Shown piece after piece: positions 23,995 through 32,747 of a stretch of DNA of 46,204 bases. Position 1 is the stretch's first letter, and every line of letters begins with the position of its first letter. The notes beneath the pieces were generated by a model that was given only the letters and a program-made list of their open reading frames with translations, had not been told where the DNA came from and did not search any database. A program made the position numbers and the translations under genes. This DNA is from Candidatus Gastranaerophilales bacterium (GTDB lineage Bacteria > Cyanobacteriota > Vampirovibrionia > Gastranaerophilales > Gastranaerophilaceae): assembly GCA_900548405.1 (NCBI GenBank), contig UNSJ01000013.1, positions 1 through 46,204 on the forward strand, written 5' to 3'.

Positions 23995-25233
23995 ATGATT
24001 AAAATAGGTACAGCACTGTTTGAAGCATGTGAAGAACTGGAAAGAGAAAGAGGTATATCTAAAGATGTATTAATTGCTTCTCTTTGCGATGCAATGGTTG
24101 CAGCTTACAAAAAACATATGCACATTAAAGAAGCTACAAATATTGAAGCAATATTAGATGAACAATCAGGTGAAATCGGTGTTTTCAGAACTAAACTCGT
24201 AGTTGATGATGTTGAAGATGAAGATACTCAAATTACACTTTCTGATGCTCAGGAAATTGTTGAAGACGTAGAAGTAGGAGATGAAATTAAAATCGAAGTT
24301 ACTCCTGATCAGTTCGGACGTATTGCTGCTCAGTCAGCTAAACAGGTTATTACTCAAAGAATCAGAGAAGCTGAAAGAAACCTTGTTCTTCAAGAATTCA
24401 TTGATAAAAAGGGTACATTGACAACAGGTATTATCCAAAGAGTTGAAAACCGCAATGTAATTGTTAACATTGGTAAAACTGATGCTATTATGCCTCAGAA
24501 AGAACAAATACCCGGTGAATACTATAAACCGGGAAACAGAATCAGAGTTTTTGTGCTTAACGTAAAAGAAACTACAAGATTACCGCAGGTTATTGTTTCT
24601 CACGCACATGCTGAAATCGTGAGAGAATTGTTTGAACTTGAAGTTCCTGAAATTGAAGACGGAATTGTTGAAATTAAATCAATTTCACGTGAAGCAGGCT
24701 ACCGAACAAAAATTGCGGTTTGGTCTAATGATCCTGAAGTCGATTCAGTTGGTGCTTGTATCGGACCTCGCGGTTCCAGAATTCAAACAATTGTTTCTGA
24801 ATTGAAAAACGAAAAAATTGATATCGTCAGATATTCTGAAGATCCGGTTGAATACATTGTAAATGCTTTATCACCTTCAAGAGTTGTGTCTGTTGATATT
24901 CTTGCTGATGATGAATATTCTCACGAAGCAATGGTTGTTGTTCCTGATGATCAATTAAGCCTTGCTATCGGCAGAGAAGGTCAAAACGTTAGACTTGCTC
25001 ACAAATTAACAGGCTGGAAGATAGATATTAAGAGCGTTTCACAAATGGAAAAAGCAGAAGCTGCTAACTACCAAAACTATGAAGAAGCTCAAGATGAAGT
25101 TGAAGAAATTGATGCTCAAGATGAACTTCAAGAAGAAATCGAAGAAGAAATGAATCAACAAGTTGTTGATGAAGAAGATTTCCAGGAAGAAGCAGCTGTT
25201 GAAGAAGATGCTTCAGAAGACGAAGAAGTTTAA
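23995..25233 (+). CDS. nusA: Transcription termination/antitermination factor NusA
   Basis: 412 residues: an N-terminal RNA polymerase-binding domain (about 1-125), S1 domain (about 135-200) and two KH domains (about 200-345) with CIGPRGSRIQTIVSEL and SLAIGREGQNVRLAHKLTGWKIDI. It modulates pausing, termination and antitermination. From about residue 355 it ends in a strongly acidic tail (repeated DEVEEI/DEEDF-like runs) instead of extra AR domains. infB and ylxR, which often follow, are missing: a terminator and a convergent operon come next. Confidence 0.97.
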   Translation: MIKIGTALFEACEELERERGISKDVLIASLCDAMVAAYKKHMHIKEATNIEAILDEQSGEIGVFRTKLVVDDVEDEDTQITLSDAQEIVEDVEVGDEIKIEVTPDQFGRIAAQSAKQVITQRIREAERNLVLQEFIDKKGTLTTGIIQRVENRNVIVNIGKTDAIMPQKEQIPGEYYKPGNRIRVFVLNVKETTRLPQVIVSHAHAEIVRELFELEVPEIEDGIVEIKSISREAGYRTKIAVWSNDPEVDSVGACIGPRGSRIQTIVSELKNEKIDIVRYSEDPVEYIVNALSPSRVVSVDILADDEYSHEAMVVVPDDQLSLAIGREGQNVRLAHKLTGWKIDIKSVSQMEKAEAANYQNYEEAQDEVEEIDAQDELQEEIEEEMNQQVVDEEDFQEEAAVEEDASEDEEV

Positions 25234-25257
25234 CATTAAAAATCAATATTAATATTT

Positions 25258-25287
25258 AAAAAGGGTAATTTTTAATTACCCTTTTTT
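25258..25287. terminator. Bidirectional terminator between nusA and the radical SAM operon
   Basis: AAAAAGGGTAATT (25258-25270) pairs with AATTACCCTTTTT around TTT, ending in Ts on the plus strand and on the complement. Confidence 0.85.
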
Positions 25288-25289
25288 GT

Positions 25290-26198
25290 TTATATTGAAC
25301 ATTCGCTTAATAAATTCATTAAGGTAAATTGGGCATCTCCAACAGGCTCAAACATATATGAGATTAATAAAAATAAAACCATTTTTTTGTTAAAATCTCT
25401 GCCTTGTAATTTTAAGTGTCTTATTTTCAATTCATTTACCATAAAATCAAGTTCATCAACAGAGAGCATAACATTATGCTTAGTTTTTTCCTGAATGCTC
25501 TGCCCCATTCTCGGACATTGGAAATCAACATCGAAATCTTCAGAATCCGTATATTCTGCTTTTTCAATAGCTGTATAATGTTTTGCCGCAAAAGGACAAT
25601 CAGGCAGACAGGTTTGGTTTAACAAAATTTCAATTCTTTCAATATCATTTAAGAGGTGTGCTTCTTCTCTGATTTTATATTTTACATATTCAGGTCTTGC
25701 AACAACCCTGTCAAATTTATCCAGCATTCTGTTGTAAAATTCGGTTTCTCTGTCATCAGGACTTTCAAGTTCAAAGTAAGGCTTTATAACAGAGCAAGTG
25801 CAATAAGCCTCAGGGTAAAGCTTTTTAATATAATCATGAAGTAAATCAGAGGATATAATAAACTGGCAGTTAAGTTTTACCGCTGCATCCAAAATTTCAT
25901 TGCAAAATTTATCATTTAAATCTTCTTGGCTGACATGGTAATTAGAAAAAGTAAAAGCAGGTGTAATACCTTTTTCTCTTACTTTTGTAAGATAATTAAC
26001 GGTTGATTCAACATCATAATTTCTTATTCTGGAAGGTCTTCCTCCGCTCCATTTACAGCGGAATGTGCCAAAGTTAATAAAGTTATAATTTTCATCCAAA
26101 TCTTTATAACACTGAATAATGTTATTTGTTAAATCATCATTTTTGTTAAAAAGCAGCGGTAAAGACCAAATTGCATCAGGATATCTCAGAATACTCAT
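25290..26198 (-). CDS. U32-like (TIM-barrel) protein paired with a radical SAM enzyme
   Basis: 302 residues, beginning MSILRYPDAIWSLPLLFNKND. The region ERIEILLNQTCLPDCPFAAKHY resembles the conserved cysteine segment of peptidase U32-family TIM-barrel proteins, some of which bind iron-sulfur clusters (UbiU/UbiV) rather than cut peptides. Further cysteines are at YCTCS and FQCPRMGQ. The segment LKIRHLKLQGRDFNK near the C-terminus also fits a U32-like barrel end. The ATG overlaps the stop of the upstream radical SAM gene (ATGA, 26195-26198), so translation is coupled and the products probably work together. The role is not known to me; this is a distant match, and proteolysis should not be assumed. 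Confidence 0.65.
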   Translation of the reverse strand: MSILRYPDAIWSLPLLFNKNDDLTNNIIQCYKDLDENYNFINFGTFRCKWSGGRPSRIRNYDVESTVNYLTKVREKGITPAFTFSNYHVSQEDLNDKFCNEILDAAVKLNCQFIISSDLLHDYIKKLYPEAYCTCSVIKPYFELESPDDRETEFYNRMLDKFDRVVARPEYVKYKIREEAHLLNDIERIEILLNQTCLPDCPFAAKHYTAIEKAEYTDSEDFDVDFQCPRMGQSIQEKTKHNVMLSVDELDFMVNELKIRHLKLQGRDFNKKMVLFLLISYMFEPVGDAQFTLMNLLSECSI

Positions 26199-27571
26199 TT
26201 TATCTCCTTATCTAAATTCAAAGCATCAAAAGAAAATTCTATTGAATGATTATCATTATAAAAATCTTCAAAGCTTTTACGAATTGTATCCCCTCCGCAT
26301 AGCTCAGGTTCGTCAAACCATTTTGAACCCGGTTCAAGGATAATTTTACCCATTGAATACCCGTTCACGCTGTGAGGGTACTTTTCAGTTAGGTATTCCC
26401 CGTATTCAACAGATGCATTTCTTTGCTCATCGGTTAAATTTGGGATATCGGCAAACGATATGTCACACATTACTCTTAAATCATTCATATATTCTAAAAT
26501 GTCTTCAAGTTCTTGATTTGAGTAGTAAAATGTTTTATGTTTCTTTCTTAGATTTTCATCTGCAAATTCAGGTGAAATCAATAAGTATGAATTGTTTGAA
26601 CAGCTTTCTTTAAAAGTTTTGATAAAATCTTTTTGAGGAAGGCCAAAGCATTCAAAAGTAATATTTAATTTTTCATCAAAGTTTTCAGCAAGATATTTGA
26701 AAAGTTCAATCTGCTTTTCCTGATTAAAAGGTGTAGGATCAAAAGCAAAATGGAAGTTTTTCACATCAAATTTTTGTTTTAAAACTTTCATGTCATCTAC
26801 TATGCTTTTTGCAGAGCGTCTTGAAATTCGGTTTCTGCCTGTAATTTTTTGAACATTTTTAAAGCCGCCTCCGCACCATGAACAGTTTCCGTAACATCCG
26901 CGTCCGATGCATACACCATGAATTGTCGAAGAACCTGTTAATTGGTTAGGTTGTGATAAATTTAGCATATAATCAGTTTTAAAATAGCTGTCAAAATGCT
27001 TTAAATAGTCAAATCCGACAAAATTAAACTTGTCCAAATCCTCATCGGATGCAACATAGATATTTTTATTTATTTTTATCCCGCTATCGTCACGCCAGCA
27101 AAGATTAGGGATATCAGACATATCAGCTTTTTTGTTAAAAACAGCCTCTGCAAGCTCAGCTATGGGCTTTTCACCTTCGCCTTTAATTATTGCATCTATA
27201 AACGGGTATTTTTCAAGTATTTCTCTAGCAAAAAATGATGCTGTAAAGCCGCCCAATGAGATAAAAACATCAGGATTTTCTTTTTTTATTGATTTAGCAA
27301 TTTCAATAACATCAAATGATTGCGGGTGCCAGTGAAGTGATATTGCAATAAATTTTATATTATTATCTTTTACATATTTGGCAGCCGAAAAATTTTTATC
27401 AAGATATTTTTCAACGCTTAAATGAACAACTTCTGCATCAAACCCGTTTATTACCAGTTGATGACATAACGAATAAATTCCCATAGCAATAAAGTTAATG
27501 CTTGATGCTGCTCCATTTTCTAATATATGGAGTTTAGGGATATGCAATAATAAACATTTGCCTCGTGTCAT
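26195..27571 (-). CDS. B12-binding-domain radical SAM protein
   Basis: 458 residues. The N-terminal part (about 1-150) looks like a cobalamin-binding Rossmann domain, including FIAISLHWHPQSFDVIEIAKSI and DVFISLGGFTASFFAREIL; the usual DxHxxG histidine motif is not evident. The radical SAM core starts at RGCYGNCSWCGGG (CxxxCxxC for the 4Fe-4S cluster) near residue 227. Such enzymes make methylations, ring contractions or thioether and C-C bonds on peptides, lipids or cofactors; the substrate cannot be inferred. It is translationally coupled to a U32-like partner downstream. ATG 27571 has AAAGGAAG upstream. A peptide substrate gene was looked for in the flanks and not found. Confidence 0.85.
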   Translation of the reverse strand: MTRGKCLLLHIPKLHILENGAASSINFIAMGIYSLCHQLVINGFDAEVVHLSVEKYLDKNFSAAKYVKDNNIKFIAISLHWHPQSFDVIEIAKSIKKENPDVFISLGGFTASFFAREILEKYPFIDAIIKGEGEKPIAELAEAVFNKKADMSDIPNLCWRDDSGIKINKNIYVASDEDLDKFNFVGFDYLKHFDSYFKTDYMLNLSQPNQLTGSSTIHGVCIGRGCYGNCSWCGGGFKNVQKITGRNRISRRSAKSIVDDMKVLKQKFDVKNFHFAFDPTPFNQEKQIELFKYLAENFDEKLNITFECFGLPQKDFIKTFKESCSNNSYLLISPEFADENLRKKHKTFYYSNQELEDILEYMNDLRVMCDISFADIPNLTDEQRNASVEYGEYLTEKYPHSVNGYSMGKIILEPGSKWFDEPELCGGDTIRKSFEDFYNDNHSIEFSFDALNLDKEIK

Positions 27572-27657
27572 TAAAAAAACTTCCTTTAGCCAATTATAGA
27601 TTGAGTTTCTGATAATGTCAAATAAATACGTCTAAAGATTGTCTGAGGCGTATACTG

Positions 27658-27685
27658 TTGACAAAAAATATTGAGCAAATATGAT
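27658..27685 (+). promoter_or_regulatory. tuf promoter
   Basis: TTGACA (27658-27663, full consensus), a 16-base spacer and TATGAT (27680-27685), fitting a strongly expressed gene. The leader ends in AAGGAG overlapping the palindrome GAGATTAATCTC (27739-27750), directly before the ATG. Confidence 0.65.
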
Positions 27686-27750
27686 AATATTATGGCTTAA
27701 AATACCAAATTAGTATTATAGTATAAGTAAAGAAAAAGGAGATTAATCTC

Positions 27751-28959
27751 ATGGCACGTGAAAAGTTTGAAAGAACCAAACCGCACGTTAACGTAGGTAC
27801 AGTAGGCCACGTTGACCACGGTAAAACAACATTAACAGCAGCTATTACAGGCGTTATGGCTGCAGCTGGCGGAGCTCAAGCTAAAAAATTCGATGAAATC
27901 GATGCAGCTCCGGAAGAAAGAGCAAGAGGTATAACCATCTCTACTGCTCACGTAGAATACGAGACAGAAGCAAGACACTATGCTCACGTTGACTGTCCGG
28001 GTCACGCAGACTATGTTAAAAACATGATTACAGGTGCAGCTCAAATGGACGGCGCTATTCTTGTAGTAGCAGCAACTGACGGTGCTATGCCTCAAACTCG
28101 TGAACACATTTTGCTTGCTCGTCAAGTTGGTGTTCCTAACCTTGTTGTATTCTTAAACAAATGTGATATGGTTGACGATCCTGAATTATTAGAACTTGTT
28201 GAAATGGAAGTTAGAGAAATCTTAAGCTCTTACGAATTCGACGGTGACAATATTCCGTTCGTTCATGGTTCAGCTTTAAAAGCATTAGAAGCAGTTCAAG
28301 CTAACCCTGCTGTAAAACGCGGCGAAGATAAATGGGTTGATAAAATTTGGGAATTGATGGATGCTATCGATTCTTACTTCCCAACTCCTGAACGTGACTT
28401 GGATAAACCATTCTTGATGCCTGTTGAAGACGTGTTCTCAATCACAGGTCGTGGTACTGTTGCAACTGGTAGAGTTGAACGTGGTACTGTTAAAGTTGGT
28501 GAAGAAGTTGAATTGGTTGGTTTAGGCGAAACTAAGAAAACAACTGTAACAGGTGTTGAAATGTTCAGAAAACAACTTGATCAAGGTCAAGCTGGTGATA
28601 ACATTGGTGCTTTATTACGTGGTGTCGATAAAACTGAAATCCAACGTGGTCAAGTACTTGCTAAACCTGGTTCAATTAAACCGCACACTAAATTCACAGC
28701 TAACGTTTATGTATTGACAAAAGAAGAAGGCGGACGTCATACTCCATTCTTCCCTGGTTACAGACCTCAGTTCTACATCAGAACAACTGACGTAACCGGT
28801 TCAATCAAATTCGAAGGTCAAATGGTAATGCCTGGTGATAACGTTGTTATGGAAGTTGAACTTATCGCTCCAGTAGCTATCGAAGAAGGTATGAGATTTG
28901 CGATTCGTGAAGGCGGTCACACAGTTGGTGCCGGTGTTGTTGACAAAATTATTGAATAA
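27751..28959 (+). CDS. tuf: Translation elongation factor Tu
   Basis: 402 residues. The GTPase carries aminoacyl-tRNA to the ribosome. Motifs: GHVDHGKTT (P-loop), RGITI (switch I), [12 protein letters not shown] (switch II), NKCD and SAL; the beta-barrel domains follow to the usual C-terminal [12 protein letters not shown]. It stands alone with its own consensus promoter and terminator, instead of following fusA in the str operon. Base usage in this gene favours more C-ending codons than its neighbours, as expected of a highly expressed gene. Confidence 0.99.
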   Translation: MAREKFERTKPHVNVGTVGHVDHGKTTLTAAITGVMAAAGGAQAKKFDEIDAAPEERARGITISTAHVEYETEARHYAHVDCPGHADYVKNMITGAAQMDGAILVVAATDGAMPQTREHILLARQVGVPNLVVFLNKCDMVDDPELLELVEMEVREILSSYEFDGDNIPFVHGSALKALEAVQANPAVKRGEDKWVDKIWELMDAIDSYFPTPERDLDKPFLMPVEDVFSITGRGTVATGRVERGTVKVGEEVELVGLGETKKTTVTGVEMFRKQLDQGQAGDNIGALLRGVDKTEIQRGQVLAKPGSIKPHTKFTANVYVLTKEEGGRHTPFFPGYRPQFYIRTTDVTGSIKFEGQMVMPGDNVVMEVELIAPVAIEEGMRFAIREGGHTVGAGVVDKIIE

Positions 28960-28982
28960 TTTTTAACAGCATAAATACTTTT

Positions 28983-29016
28983 AAAAAGAGCTTTGAGAAA
29001 TCAAGGCTCTTTTTTA
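28983..29016 (+). terminator. Intrinsic terminator of tuf
   Basis: A 14-bp stem (28983-28996 with 29001-29014, one G-T pair) closed by a GAAA tetraloop and followed by Ts. Confidence 0.85.
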
Positions 29017-29075
29017 TGCAAAAAATTTTTTGTTTATGTTTATATATTAATAATTCAAATAATAAAGGAGTTTAT

Positions 29076-29447
29076 ATGTTTGTACAATCGATTTCTTTTC
29101 AGAATGATAAAACCTGCTTTAACGGGAAAATAGGTAAAGCAACATTAATAAAAGCTAAACAATACTTGTCTAAAGAGGATTATAATAATTTGAAAAATGC
29201 TCGTTTCGGCAAAAACCAATTTACTAATGTAGAACTTATAAGAGAAAATATTATTTCTTATGATGGGTTAAACCGTAAAAATGTTCAAAACAATTTGTAT
29301 GCAGTTATAACAAACCTGAGAAAAAAATTGCCGCCTGTTAAAATTAATCTCGGTTCAGGTGATATGCCTGTTGACAGGATGTTCTTTGCAAGACTTTCTA
29401 ACGCAGTTATAAACGGTGAAAATATTTTATCTAAATTAAAATCATAA
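29076..29447 (+). CDS. Hypothetical protein with N-terminal SFxNxxxxFxGK motif
   Basis: 123 residues from the ATG at 29076 (AAGGAG upstream; the longer frame to 29016 runs into the tuf terminator). It opens MFVQSISFQNDKTCFNGKIGKA; a comparable Asn/Phe/Gly/Lys opening (NPNFTSIKG) is seen in the gene at 41656. The rest is basic and mostly helical. No signal peptide, membrane segment or known family. It stands between two terminators and so is its own transcription unit. Confidence 0.7.
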   Translation: MFVQSISFQNDKTCFNGKIGKATLIKAKQYLSKEDYNNLKNARFGKNQFTNVELIRENIISYDGLNRKNVQNNLYAVITNLRKKLPPVKINLGSGDMPVDRMFFARLSNAVINGENILSKLKS

Positions 29448-29472
29448 AAGCGGTAATAAATACCGCTTTTTT
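29446..29472 (+). terminator. Intrinsic terminator
   Basis: AAAAGCGGTA pairs with TACCGCTTTT around ATAAA, followed by Ts. It overlaps the stop of the upstream small gene. Confidence 0.85.
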
Positions 29473-29519
29473 AAACCCCTATAAATTTTGTACCTTTTCC
29501 CAAAATAATTGACCTTAAC

Positions 29520-29681
29520 CTATTTTGCCATTTGCAGTGATGCAAACTTGTTGTTTTCTTTAGATTTTTGTAAATATTTAACAAGTGATTTTGCAACTAG
29601 CTCGGAACGTTTTTTGTTTTCCTTGTCAAGAATGTCAAAATATTCGTCTAATGATGACATTATGTATTCTGTGTTTTCCAT
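29520..29681 (-). CDS. Small hypothetical protein (53 residues)
   Basis: Minus-strand frame from ATG 29681 to TAG 29520-29522, with AAAGGA nine bases before the ATG. The peptide begins MENTEYIMSSLDEYFDILDK and is highly charged and helical (KENKKRSELVAKSLVKYLQK follows). It lies 112 bp downstream of the ribbon-helix-helix gene on the same strand and may be in one unit with it. The pairing of a small DNA-binding protein and a small helical protein recalls toxin-antitoxin modules, but nothing toxin-like is recognisable. Confidence 0.55.
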   Translation of the reverse strand: MENTEYIMSSLDEYFDILDKENKKRSELVAKSLVKYLQKSKENNKFASLQMAK

Positions 29682-29793
29682 TTTTTTAATCCTTTCTGAC
29701 GATTTTCTTTTGATTTTTTAGATTATCGCCCGGAACTTTGCTATGCTCGTTTCCGTTTTTCCCCTTTATTTAATTTTTTATTTAAATCTTTGT

Positions 29794-29982
29794 TTAGCCC
29801 AGTAATGCTTCAAGTATTTCTGCATTTTTATTGGCTTTTTTAGTATTTCTAAGTTGATTTCTATACATATAAGTTCTAAGAGCTTCTCTGATTAATTCAG
29901 ATCTTGTACGATTTTCATTTCCTGCGACTTGATCAATTTCGTCTAAAAATCTTTCAGGCATTGATATTAACACTCTAGCCAT
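29794..29982 (-). CDS. Ribbon-helix-helix (CopG-family) DNA-binding protein
   Basis: 62 residues. MARVLISMPERFLDEIDQVA then RTRSELIREALRTYM is the classic RHH/CopG pattern: a beta strand for DNA contacts followed by two helices. The C-terminal 20 residues are basic and may be flexible. AAGGAG precedes the ATG. RHH proteins are repressors, often antitoxins or plasmid and metal regulators. The only same-strand neighbour is the 53-residue protein downstream. Confidence 0.85.
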   Translation of the reverse strand: MARVLISMPERFLDEIDQVAGNENRTRSELIREALRTYMYRNQLRNTKKANKNAEILEALLG

Positions 29983-30111
29983 ATTTTTCTCCTTTTTAAG
30001 TATTCCCTTTGTAATTCCCCTTGTACTTATATAAAGGAAATTATTAATTAAAAATTGCGTAATGTGTATATATTATGTATTAACTTCTTAACAAAAGTTA
30101 ATATATCTTAC

Positions 30112-30822
30112 CTAAAACCTTCTTACATAGTAGTTTTTGTCTTGTTTTAACTCCTTTTTAATTTTTAAAAGTTCATCATTTTGGAAATCCTTTGTAAGGA
30201 TTTTTGCTGTTTTCTCTCTTATTGTATATTCATTTATACTCTTGGTTTTTGAGAGTATCTCAACAAGTGTTTCAGCCGGAATAAACTCTGAAAACTCATA
30301 TATAGTTTCTAAATACCAGTATAGCTTAAAAATTTCTTTGTTAACTTTGTATTTGCCGTCTTGTAAGTCAAAGGTACTGACAATATCAGATAAGTTAAGA
30401 GTTCTGTTTGTTAATTTTTTACAAAAATCAAAACAAAATTCTTTATTATTTTTCAGATATTTAATTGCTGATAATGTGTTTCTGCAAATATTTCCGTTAA
30501 TATCTATAACAGCATCAAGAAATTTATCAGTAAATCTTGTGAAAAATTGCGGCTTTTTGCATACAAATTCTTGAAGCCTGAATGACACTGCCTCTCTTAT
30601 TTTACCATCGCAGCCTGTAAGATTTGAAACGAATATATCAGCTTCTTTTTGTGAATTTATGGAATTAAGTTTTAAAGCTGATACTTGTCTTTCAACAACA
30701 GTGCCATTTTCAAGCAGGAGTATCAAATCTTCATGTGAATAATCATTTTCATAAAGATTCAAAGCTGTATTAAAATCCTGTTTATATTTATGGTTCAAAA
30801 TTTCTAAACTATCGGTGTTCAA
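30112..30822 (-). CDS. HEAT-repeat-like helical protein
   Basis: 236 residues. The start is TTG at 30822, with AGGAG six bases upstream and no better ATG near. The sequence is a series of paired helices, with EDLILLLENGTVVERQVSALKLNSI and SKTKSINEYTIREKTAKIL reading like HEAT/ARM-type repeats. No signal peptide, membrane helix or catalytic motif is visible. Such repeats usually bind other proteins. It is isolated, with 125-130 bp gaps on both sides. Function unknown. Confidence 0.65.
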   Translation of the reverse strand: MNTDSLEILNHKYKQDFNTALNLYENDYSHEDLILLLENGTVVERQVSALKLNSINSQKEADIFVSNLTGCDGKIREAVSFRLQEFVCKKPQFFTRFTDKFLDAVIDINGNICRNTLSAIKYLKNNKEFCFDFCKKLTNRTLNLSDIVSTFDLQDGKYKVNKEIFKLYWYLETIYEFSEFIPAETLVEILSKTKSINEYTIREKTAKILTKDFQNDELLKIKKELKQDKNYYVRRF

Positions 30823-30947
30823 ATTTTACTCCTAAGCTCGTTATATCAATAATATAACATAAACTACAATGATTTTTCGAGGGAAAATAGTTTTAATGTA
30901 TGATATAATTTATAGAATGTAGACTATAATATTTTCAGGAGATAGAA

Positions 30948-31127
30948 ATGAAAGAAATAATAGCATTTTTTAAAGATATTTTTATGATAAGCGACCAGAA
31001 TTCAAAAATGAAAGTTGGTTTATCTCAATTTAAAGACGAAGAACCTGAGGAAAAGAAGACTGTAAAAAAGGTTCAAAAAATTCAAAAAGAAGTTAAATTA
31101 TCAGACTTAATGAGAAGAAGTGCATAA
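30948..31127 (+). CDS. Small hypothetical protein (59 residues)
   Basis: ATG at 30948 with CAGGAGA upstream and a TATAAT about 20 bases before. The peptide begins MKEIIAFFKDIFMISDQNSK, then a charged Lys/Glu stretch (KDEEPEEKKTVKKVQKIQKE) and ends VKLSDLMRRSA. Amphipathic N-terminus, basic C-terminus; unknown function. It lies directly upstream of the second poly-G pilin locus. Confidence 0.55.
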   Translation: MKEIIAFFKDIFMISDQNSKMKVGLSQFKDEEPEEKKTVKKVQKIQKEVKLSDLMRRSA

Positions 31128-31196
31128 TTAATCTTGAATTGCTCTATATAAAATGTTATAATCAAATATGTATTAACATTGAGGAAAGGAGCAATT

Positions 31197-32116
31197 ATGA
31201 GAAAATTAAGTAAAAGAGCTGCTGCGTATGTTGGTAAACTTTTACCAATCTATTGTCACATGTCTACGTACGTAGTACTCGGGGGGGGGGCAGACTTTTA
31301 AGCTCCACTCAAGCATTTTTAAAAGGTTGTAAAAAGTATAAAATCTGTCATAATAGTGATATGTTGCATCACAATTATGGCAGGATTTTTATGAAGAGAA
31401 GATATGCATTTACTTTGGCAGATGACACAAAGTGTCTTTCCATTTTAGAAAATATCCATCATCGTGCGTTTACTCTTGCAGAGGTTTTAGTAACTTTAGG
31501 TATTATTGGTATTGTAGCTGCCTTGACAATGCCGGCTATAATAGCTAATCACCAGAAAAAAGAAACAGCTGCAAAATTAAAGAAAGTATATAGCGTGCTT
31601 CAACAGGCAACTACTTTTGCAATACAAGAATATGGCGAGGTTAGTGAATGGGATTATTCAGATCCTTATGAATTTGGGCAAAAATATTTTAAGCCGTATT
31701 TAAAAGTTATAGTAGACAGTCAAAAAGAAAGGTATTCATATACTGATTTAACAGGACAGTCACATGCATATAGTACTTGGCCGACACTTATTTTGGCGGA
31801 TGGAACATTTATTTTTATTTACTTTTCTGAGTCGTATCACGTAAATTTTCATATAGGGGTTGATATAAACGGAAAACAGAAGCCAAATAAGTTAGGTAGA
31901 GATTTATTTGTTTTTACATATTATAACAATGCGTTAAGAACTTTTTCACAGTATGAAGCAGGTACTACTATTAGGAAAAGGCAAGATGTTGTGTCATAAG
32001 GAACAAGCGGACAATGTAATAAAAATGCACAAGGCGGTGTTTTGGGTGTTGGCTCGTACTGTTCGACGCTAATAGAAATGGACGGATGGGAAATAAAAGA
32101 TGATTACCCTTGGTAA
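31197..32116 (+). pseudogene. Type IV pilin-like gene with G10 frameshift and an internal stop
   Basis: ATG at 31197 (GAAAGGAG upstream) opens MRKLSKRAAAYVGKLLPIYC and runs through a G10 tract to a TAA. With 8 or 11 Gs it would join the pilin frame, open from 31253 to a TAA at 31997-31999. After that stop the same frame continues to 32116 with a typical pilin end (CSTLIEMDGWEIKDDYPW), so the TAA looks like a nonsense mutation. A second start at ATG 31391 (AGGA upstream, MKRRYAFTLADD) lies after the tract, with a TTGTAA-N16-CATAAT promoter at 31327-31354, so the pilin part may be read independently of the tract. The prepilin motif occurs twice, as YAFTLAD and RAFTLAEVLVTLGIIG. The gene is probably dead in this genome. 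Confidence 0.7.
31281..31290 (+). repeat. G10 homopolymer tract, second pilin locus
   Basis: Ten Gs between CTC and CAGACTTTTAAGCTCC; tract and 3' flank are identical to those at 8736-8761, while the 5' sides differ. Confidence 0.9.
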
Positions 32117-32124
32117 TTCACTTA

Positions 32125-32703
32125 CTAATACTCTATTCCTTTTCTTGCAACAATTCCGGTGTCCCAATAATGTTTAACGGGTTTTATTTCTGATACCAGA
32201 TGCGCCAATTCAATGATTTTAGGATTTGCATTTCTGCCTGTAAGAACAATTTCCATTTCTTCAGGTTTATTTTTAAGTACTTGTGCAACTTCATCAATGT
32301 CGATAAATCCTAAATCAATAGCAACATTGGCTTCATCAAGAATTATAAGATTGTATTCATCATTTTGAATAGCTTTTTTGGCAAGCTCCCAGCCTTTTTT
32401 TATTTCTTTTTCATCTTCAGGGGTTTTGTTATCGGAATAAACAATTCTATCCAGACCTGCTTGAACAATGTTTAAATTTTTAGAAATTTCAGGCGATAGG
32501 TTTCTGAAAGAGTTCAGCTCGCCGTAATCATCTCCGCCTTTTAAGAACATAACAATAAGAACTTTCCAGCATCTTCCAAGTGCTCTCATTGCAAGTCCGA
32601 GTGAAGCTGTTGTTTTTCCTTTGCCGTTGCCTGTATAAACCTGTATGTACCCGTGCTTTTCCCAATTAGGGTTTATTAGGTTGTTGGTGCAAAAATCTGA
32701 CAT
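32125..32703 (-). CDS. cobO: Cob(I)yrinic acid a,c-diamide adenosyltransferase (BtuR/CobO family), copy 2
   Basis: 192 residues; ATG 32703 has AAGAGG upstream. It has the same architecture as copy 1: YTGNGKGKTTASLGLAMRALGRCW (P-loop), IILDEANVAIDLGFI, VLTGRNANPKIIELAHLVSEIKPVKHYWDTG. It carries a 15-residue N-terminal extension absent from copy 1, as in many CobO proteins. Two diverged copies suggest different corrinoid substrates or regulation; the sequence does not say which. It is convergent with the disrupted pilin, whose reading frame ends eight bases away. Confidence 0.92.
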   Translation of the reverse strand: MSDFCTNNLINPNWEKHGYIQVYTGNGKGKTTASLGLAMRALGRCWKVLIVMFLKGGDDYGELNSFRNLSPEISKNLNIVQAGLDRIVYSDNKTPEDEKEIKKGWELAKKAIQNDEYNLIILDEANVAIDLGFIDIDEVAQVLKNKPEEMEIVLTGRNANPKIIELAHLVSEIKPVKHYWDTGIVARKGIEY

Positions 32704-32747
32704 TGTTATAACCTCTTAAAATAATATGTTTATTATATACTAAAATT

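Noticed and set aside
25290..27571. Ribosomally made peptide (RiPP) cluster around the radical SAM gene
   Set aside because: No short precursor-like frame with a ribosome-binding site was found beside the operon, and no transporter or peptidase genes; the U32-like protein does not prove a peptide substrate.
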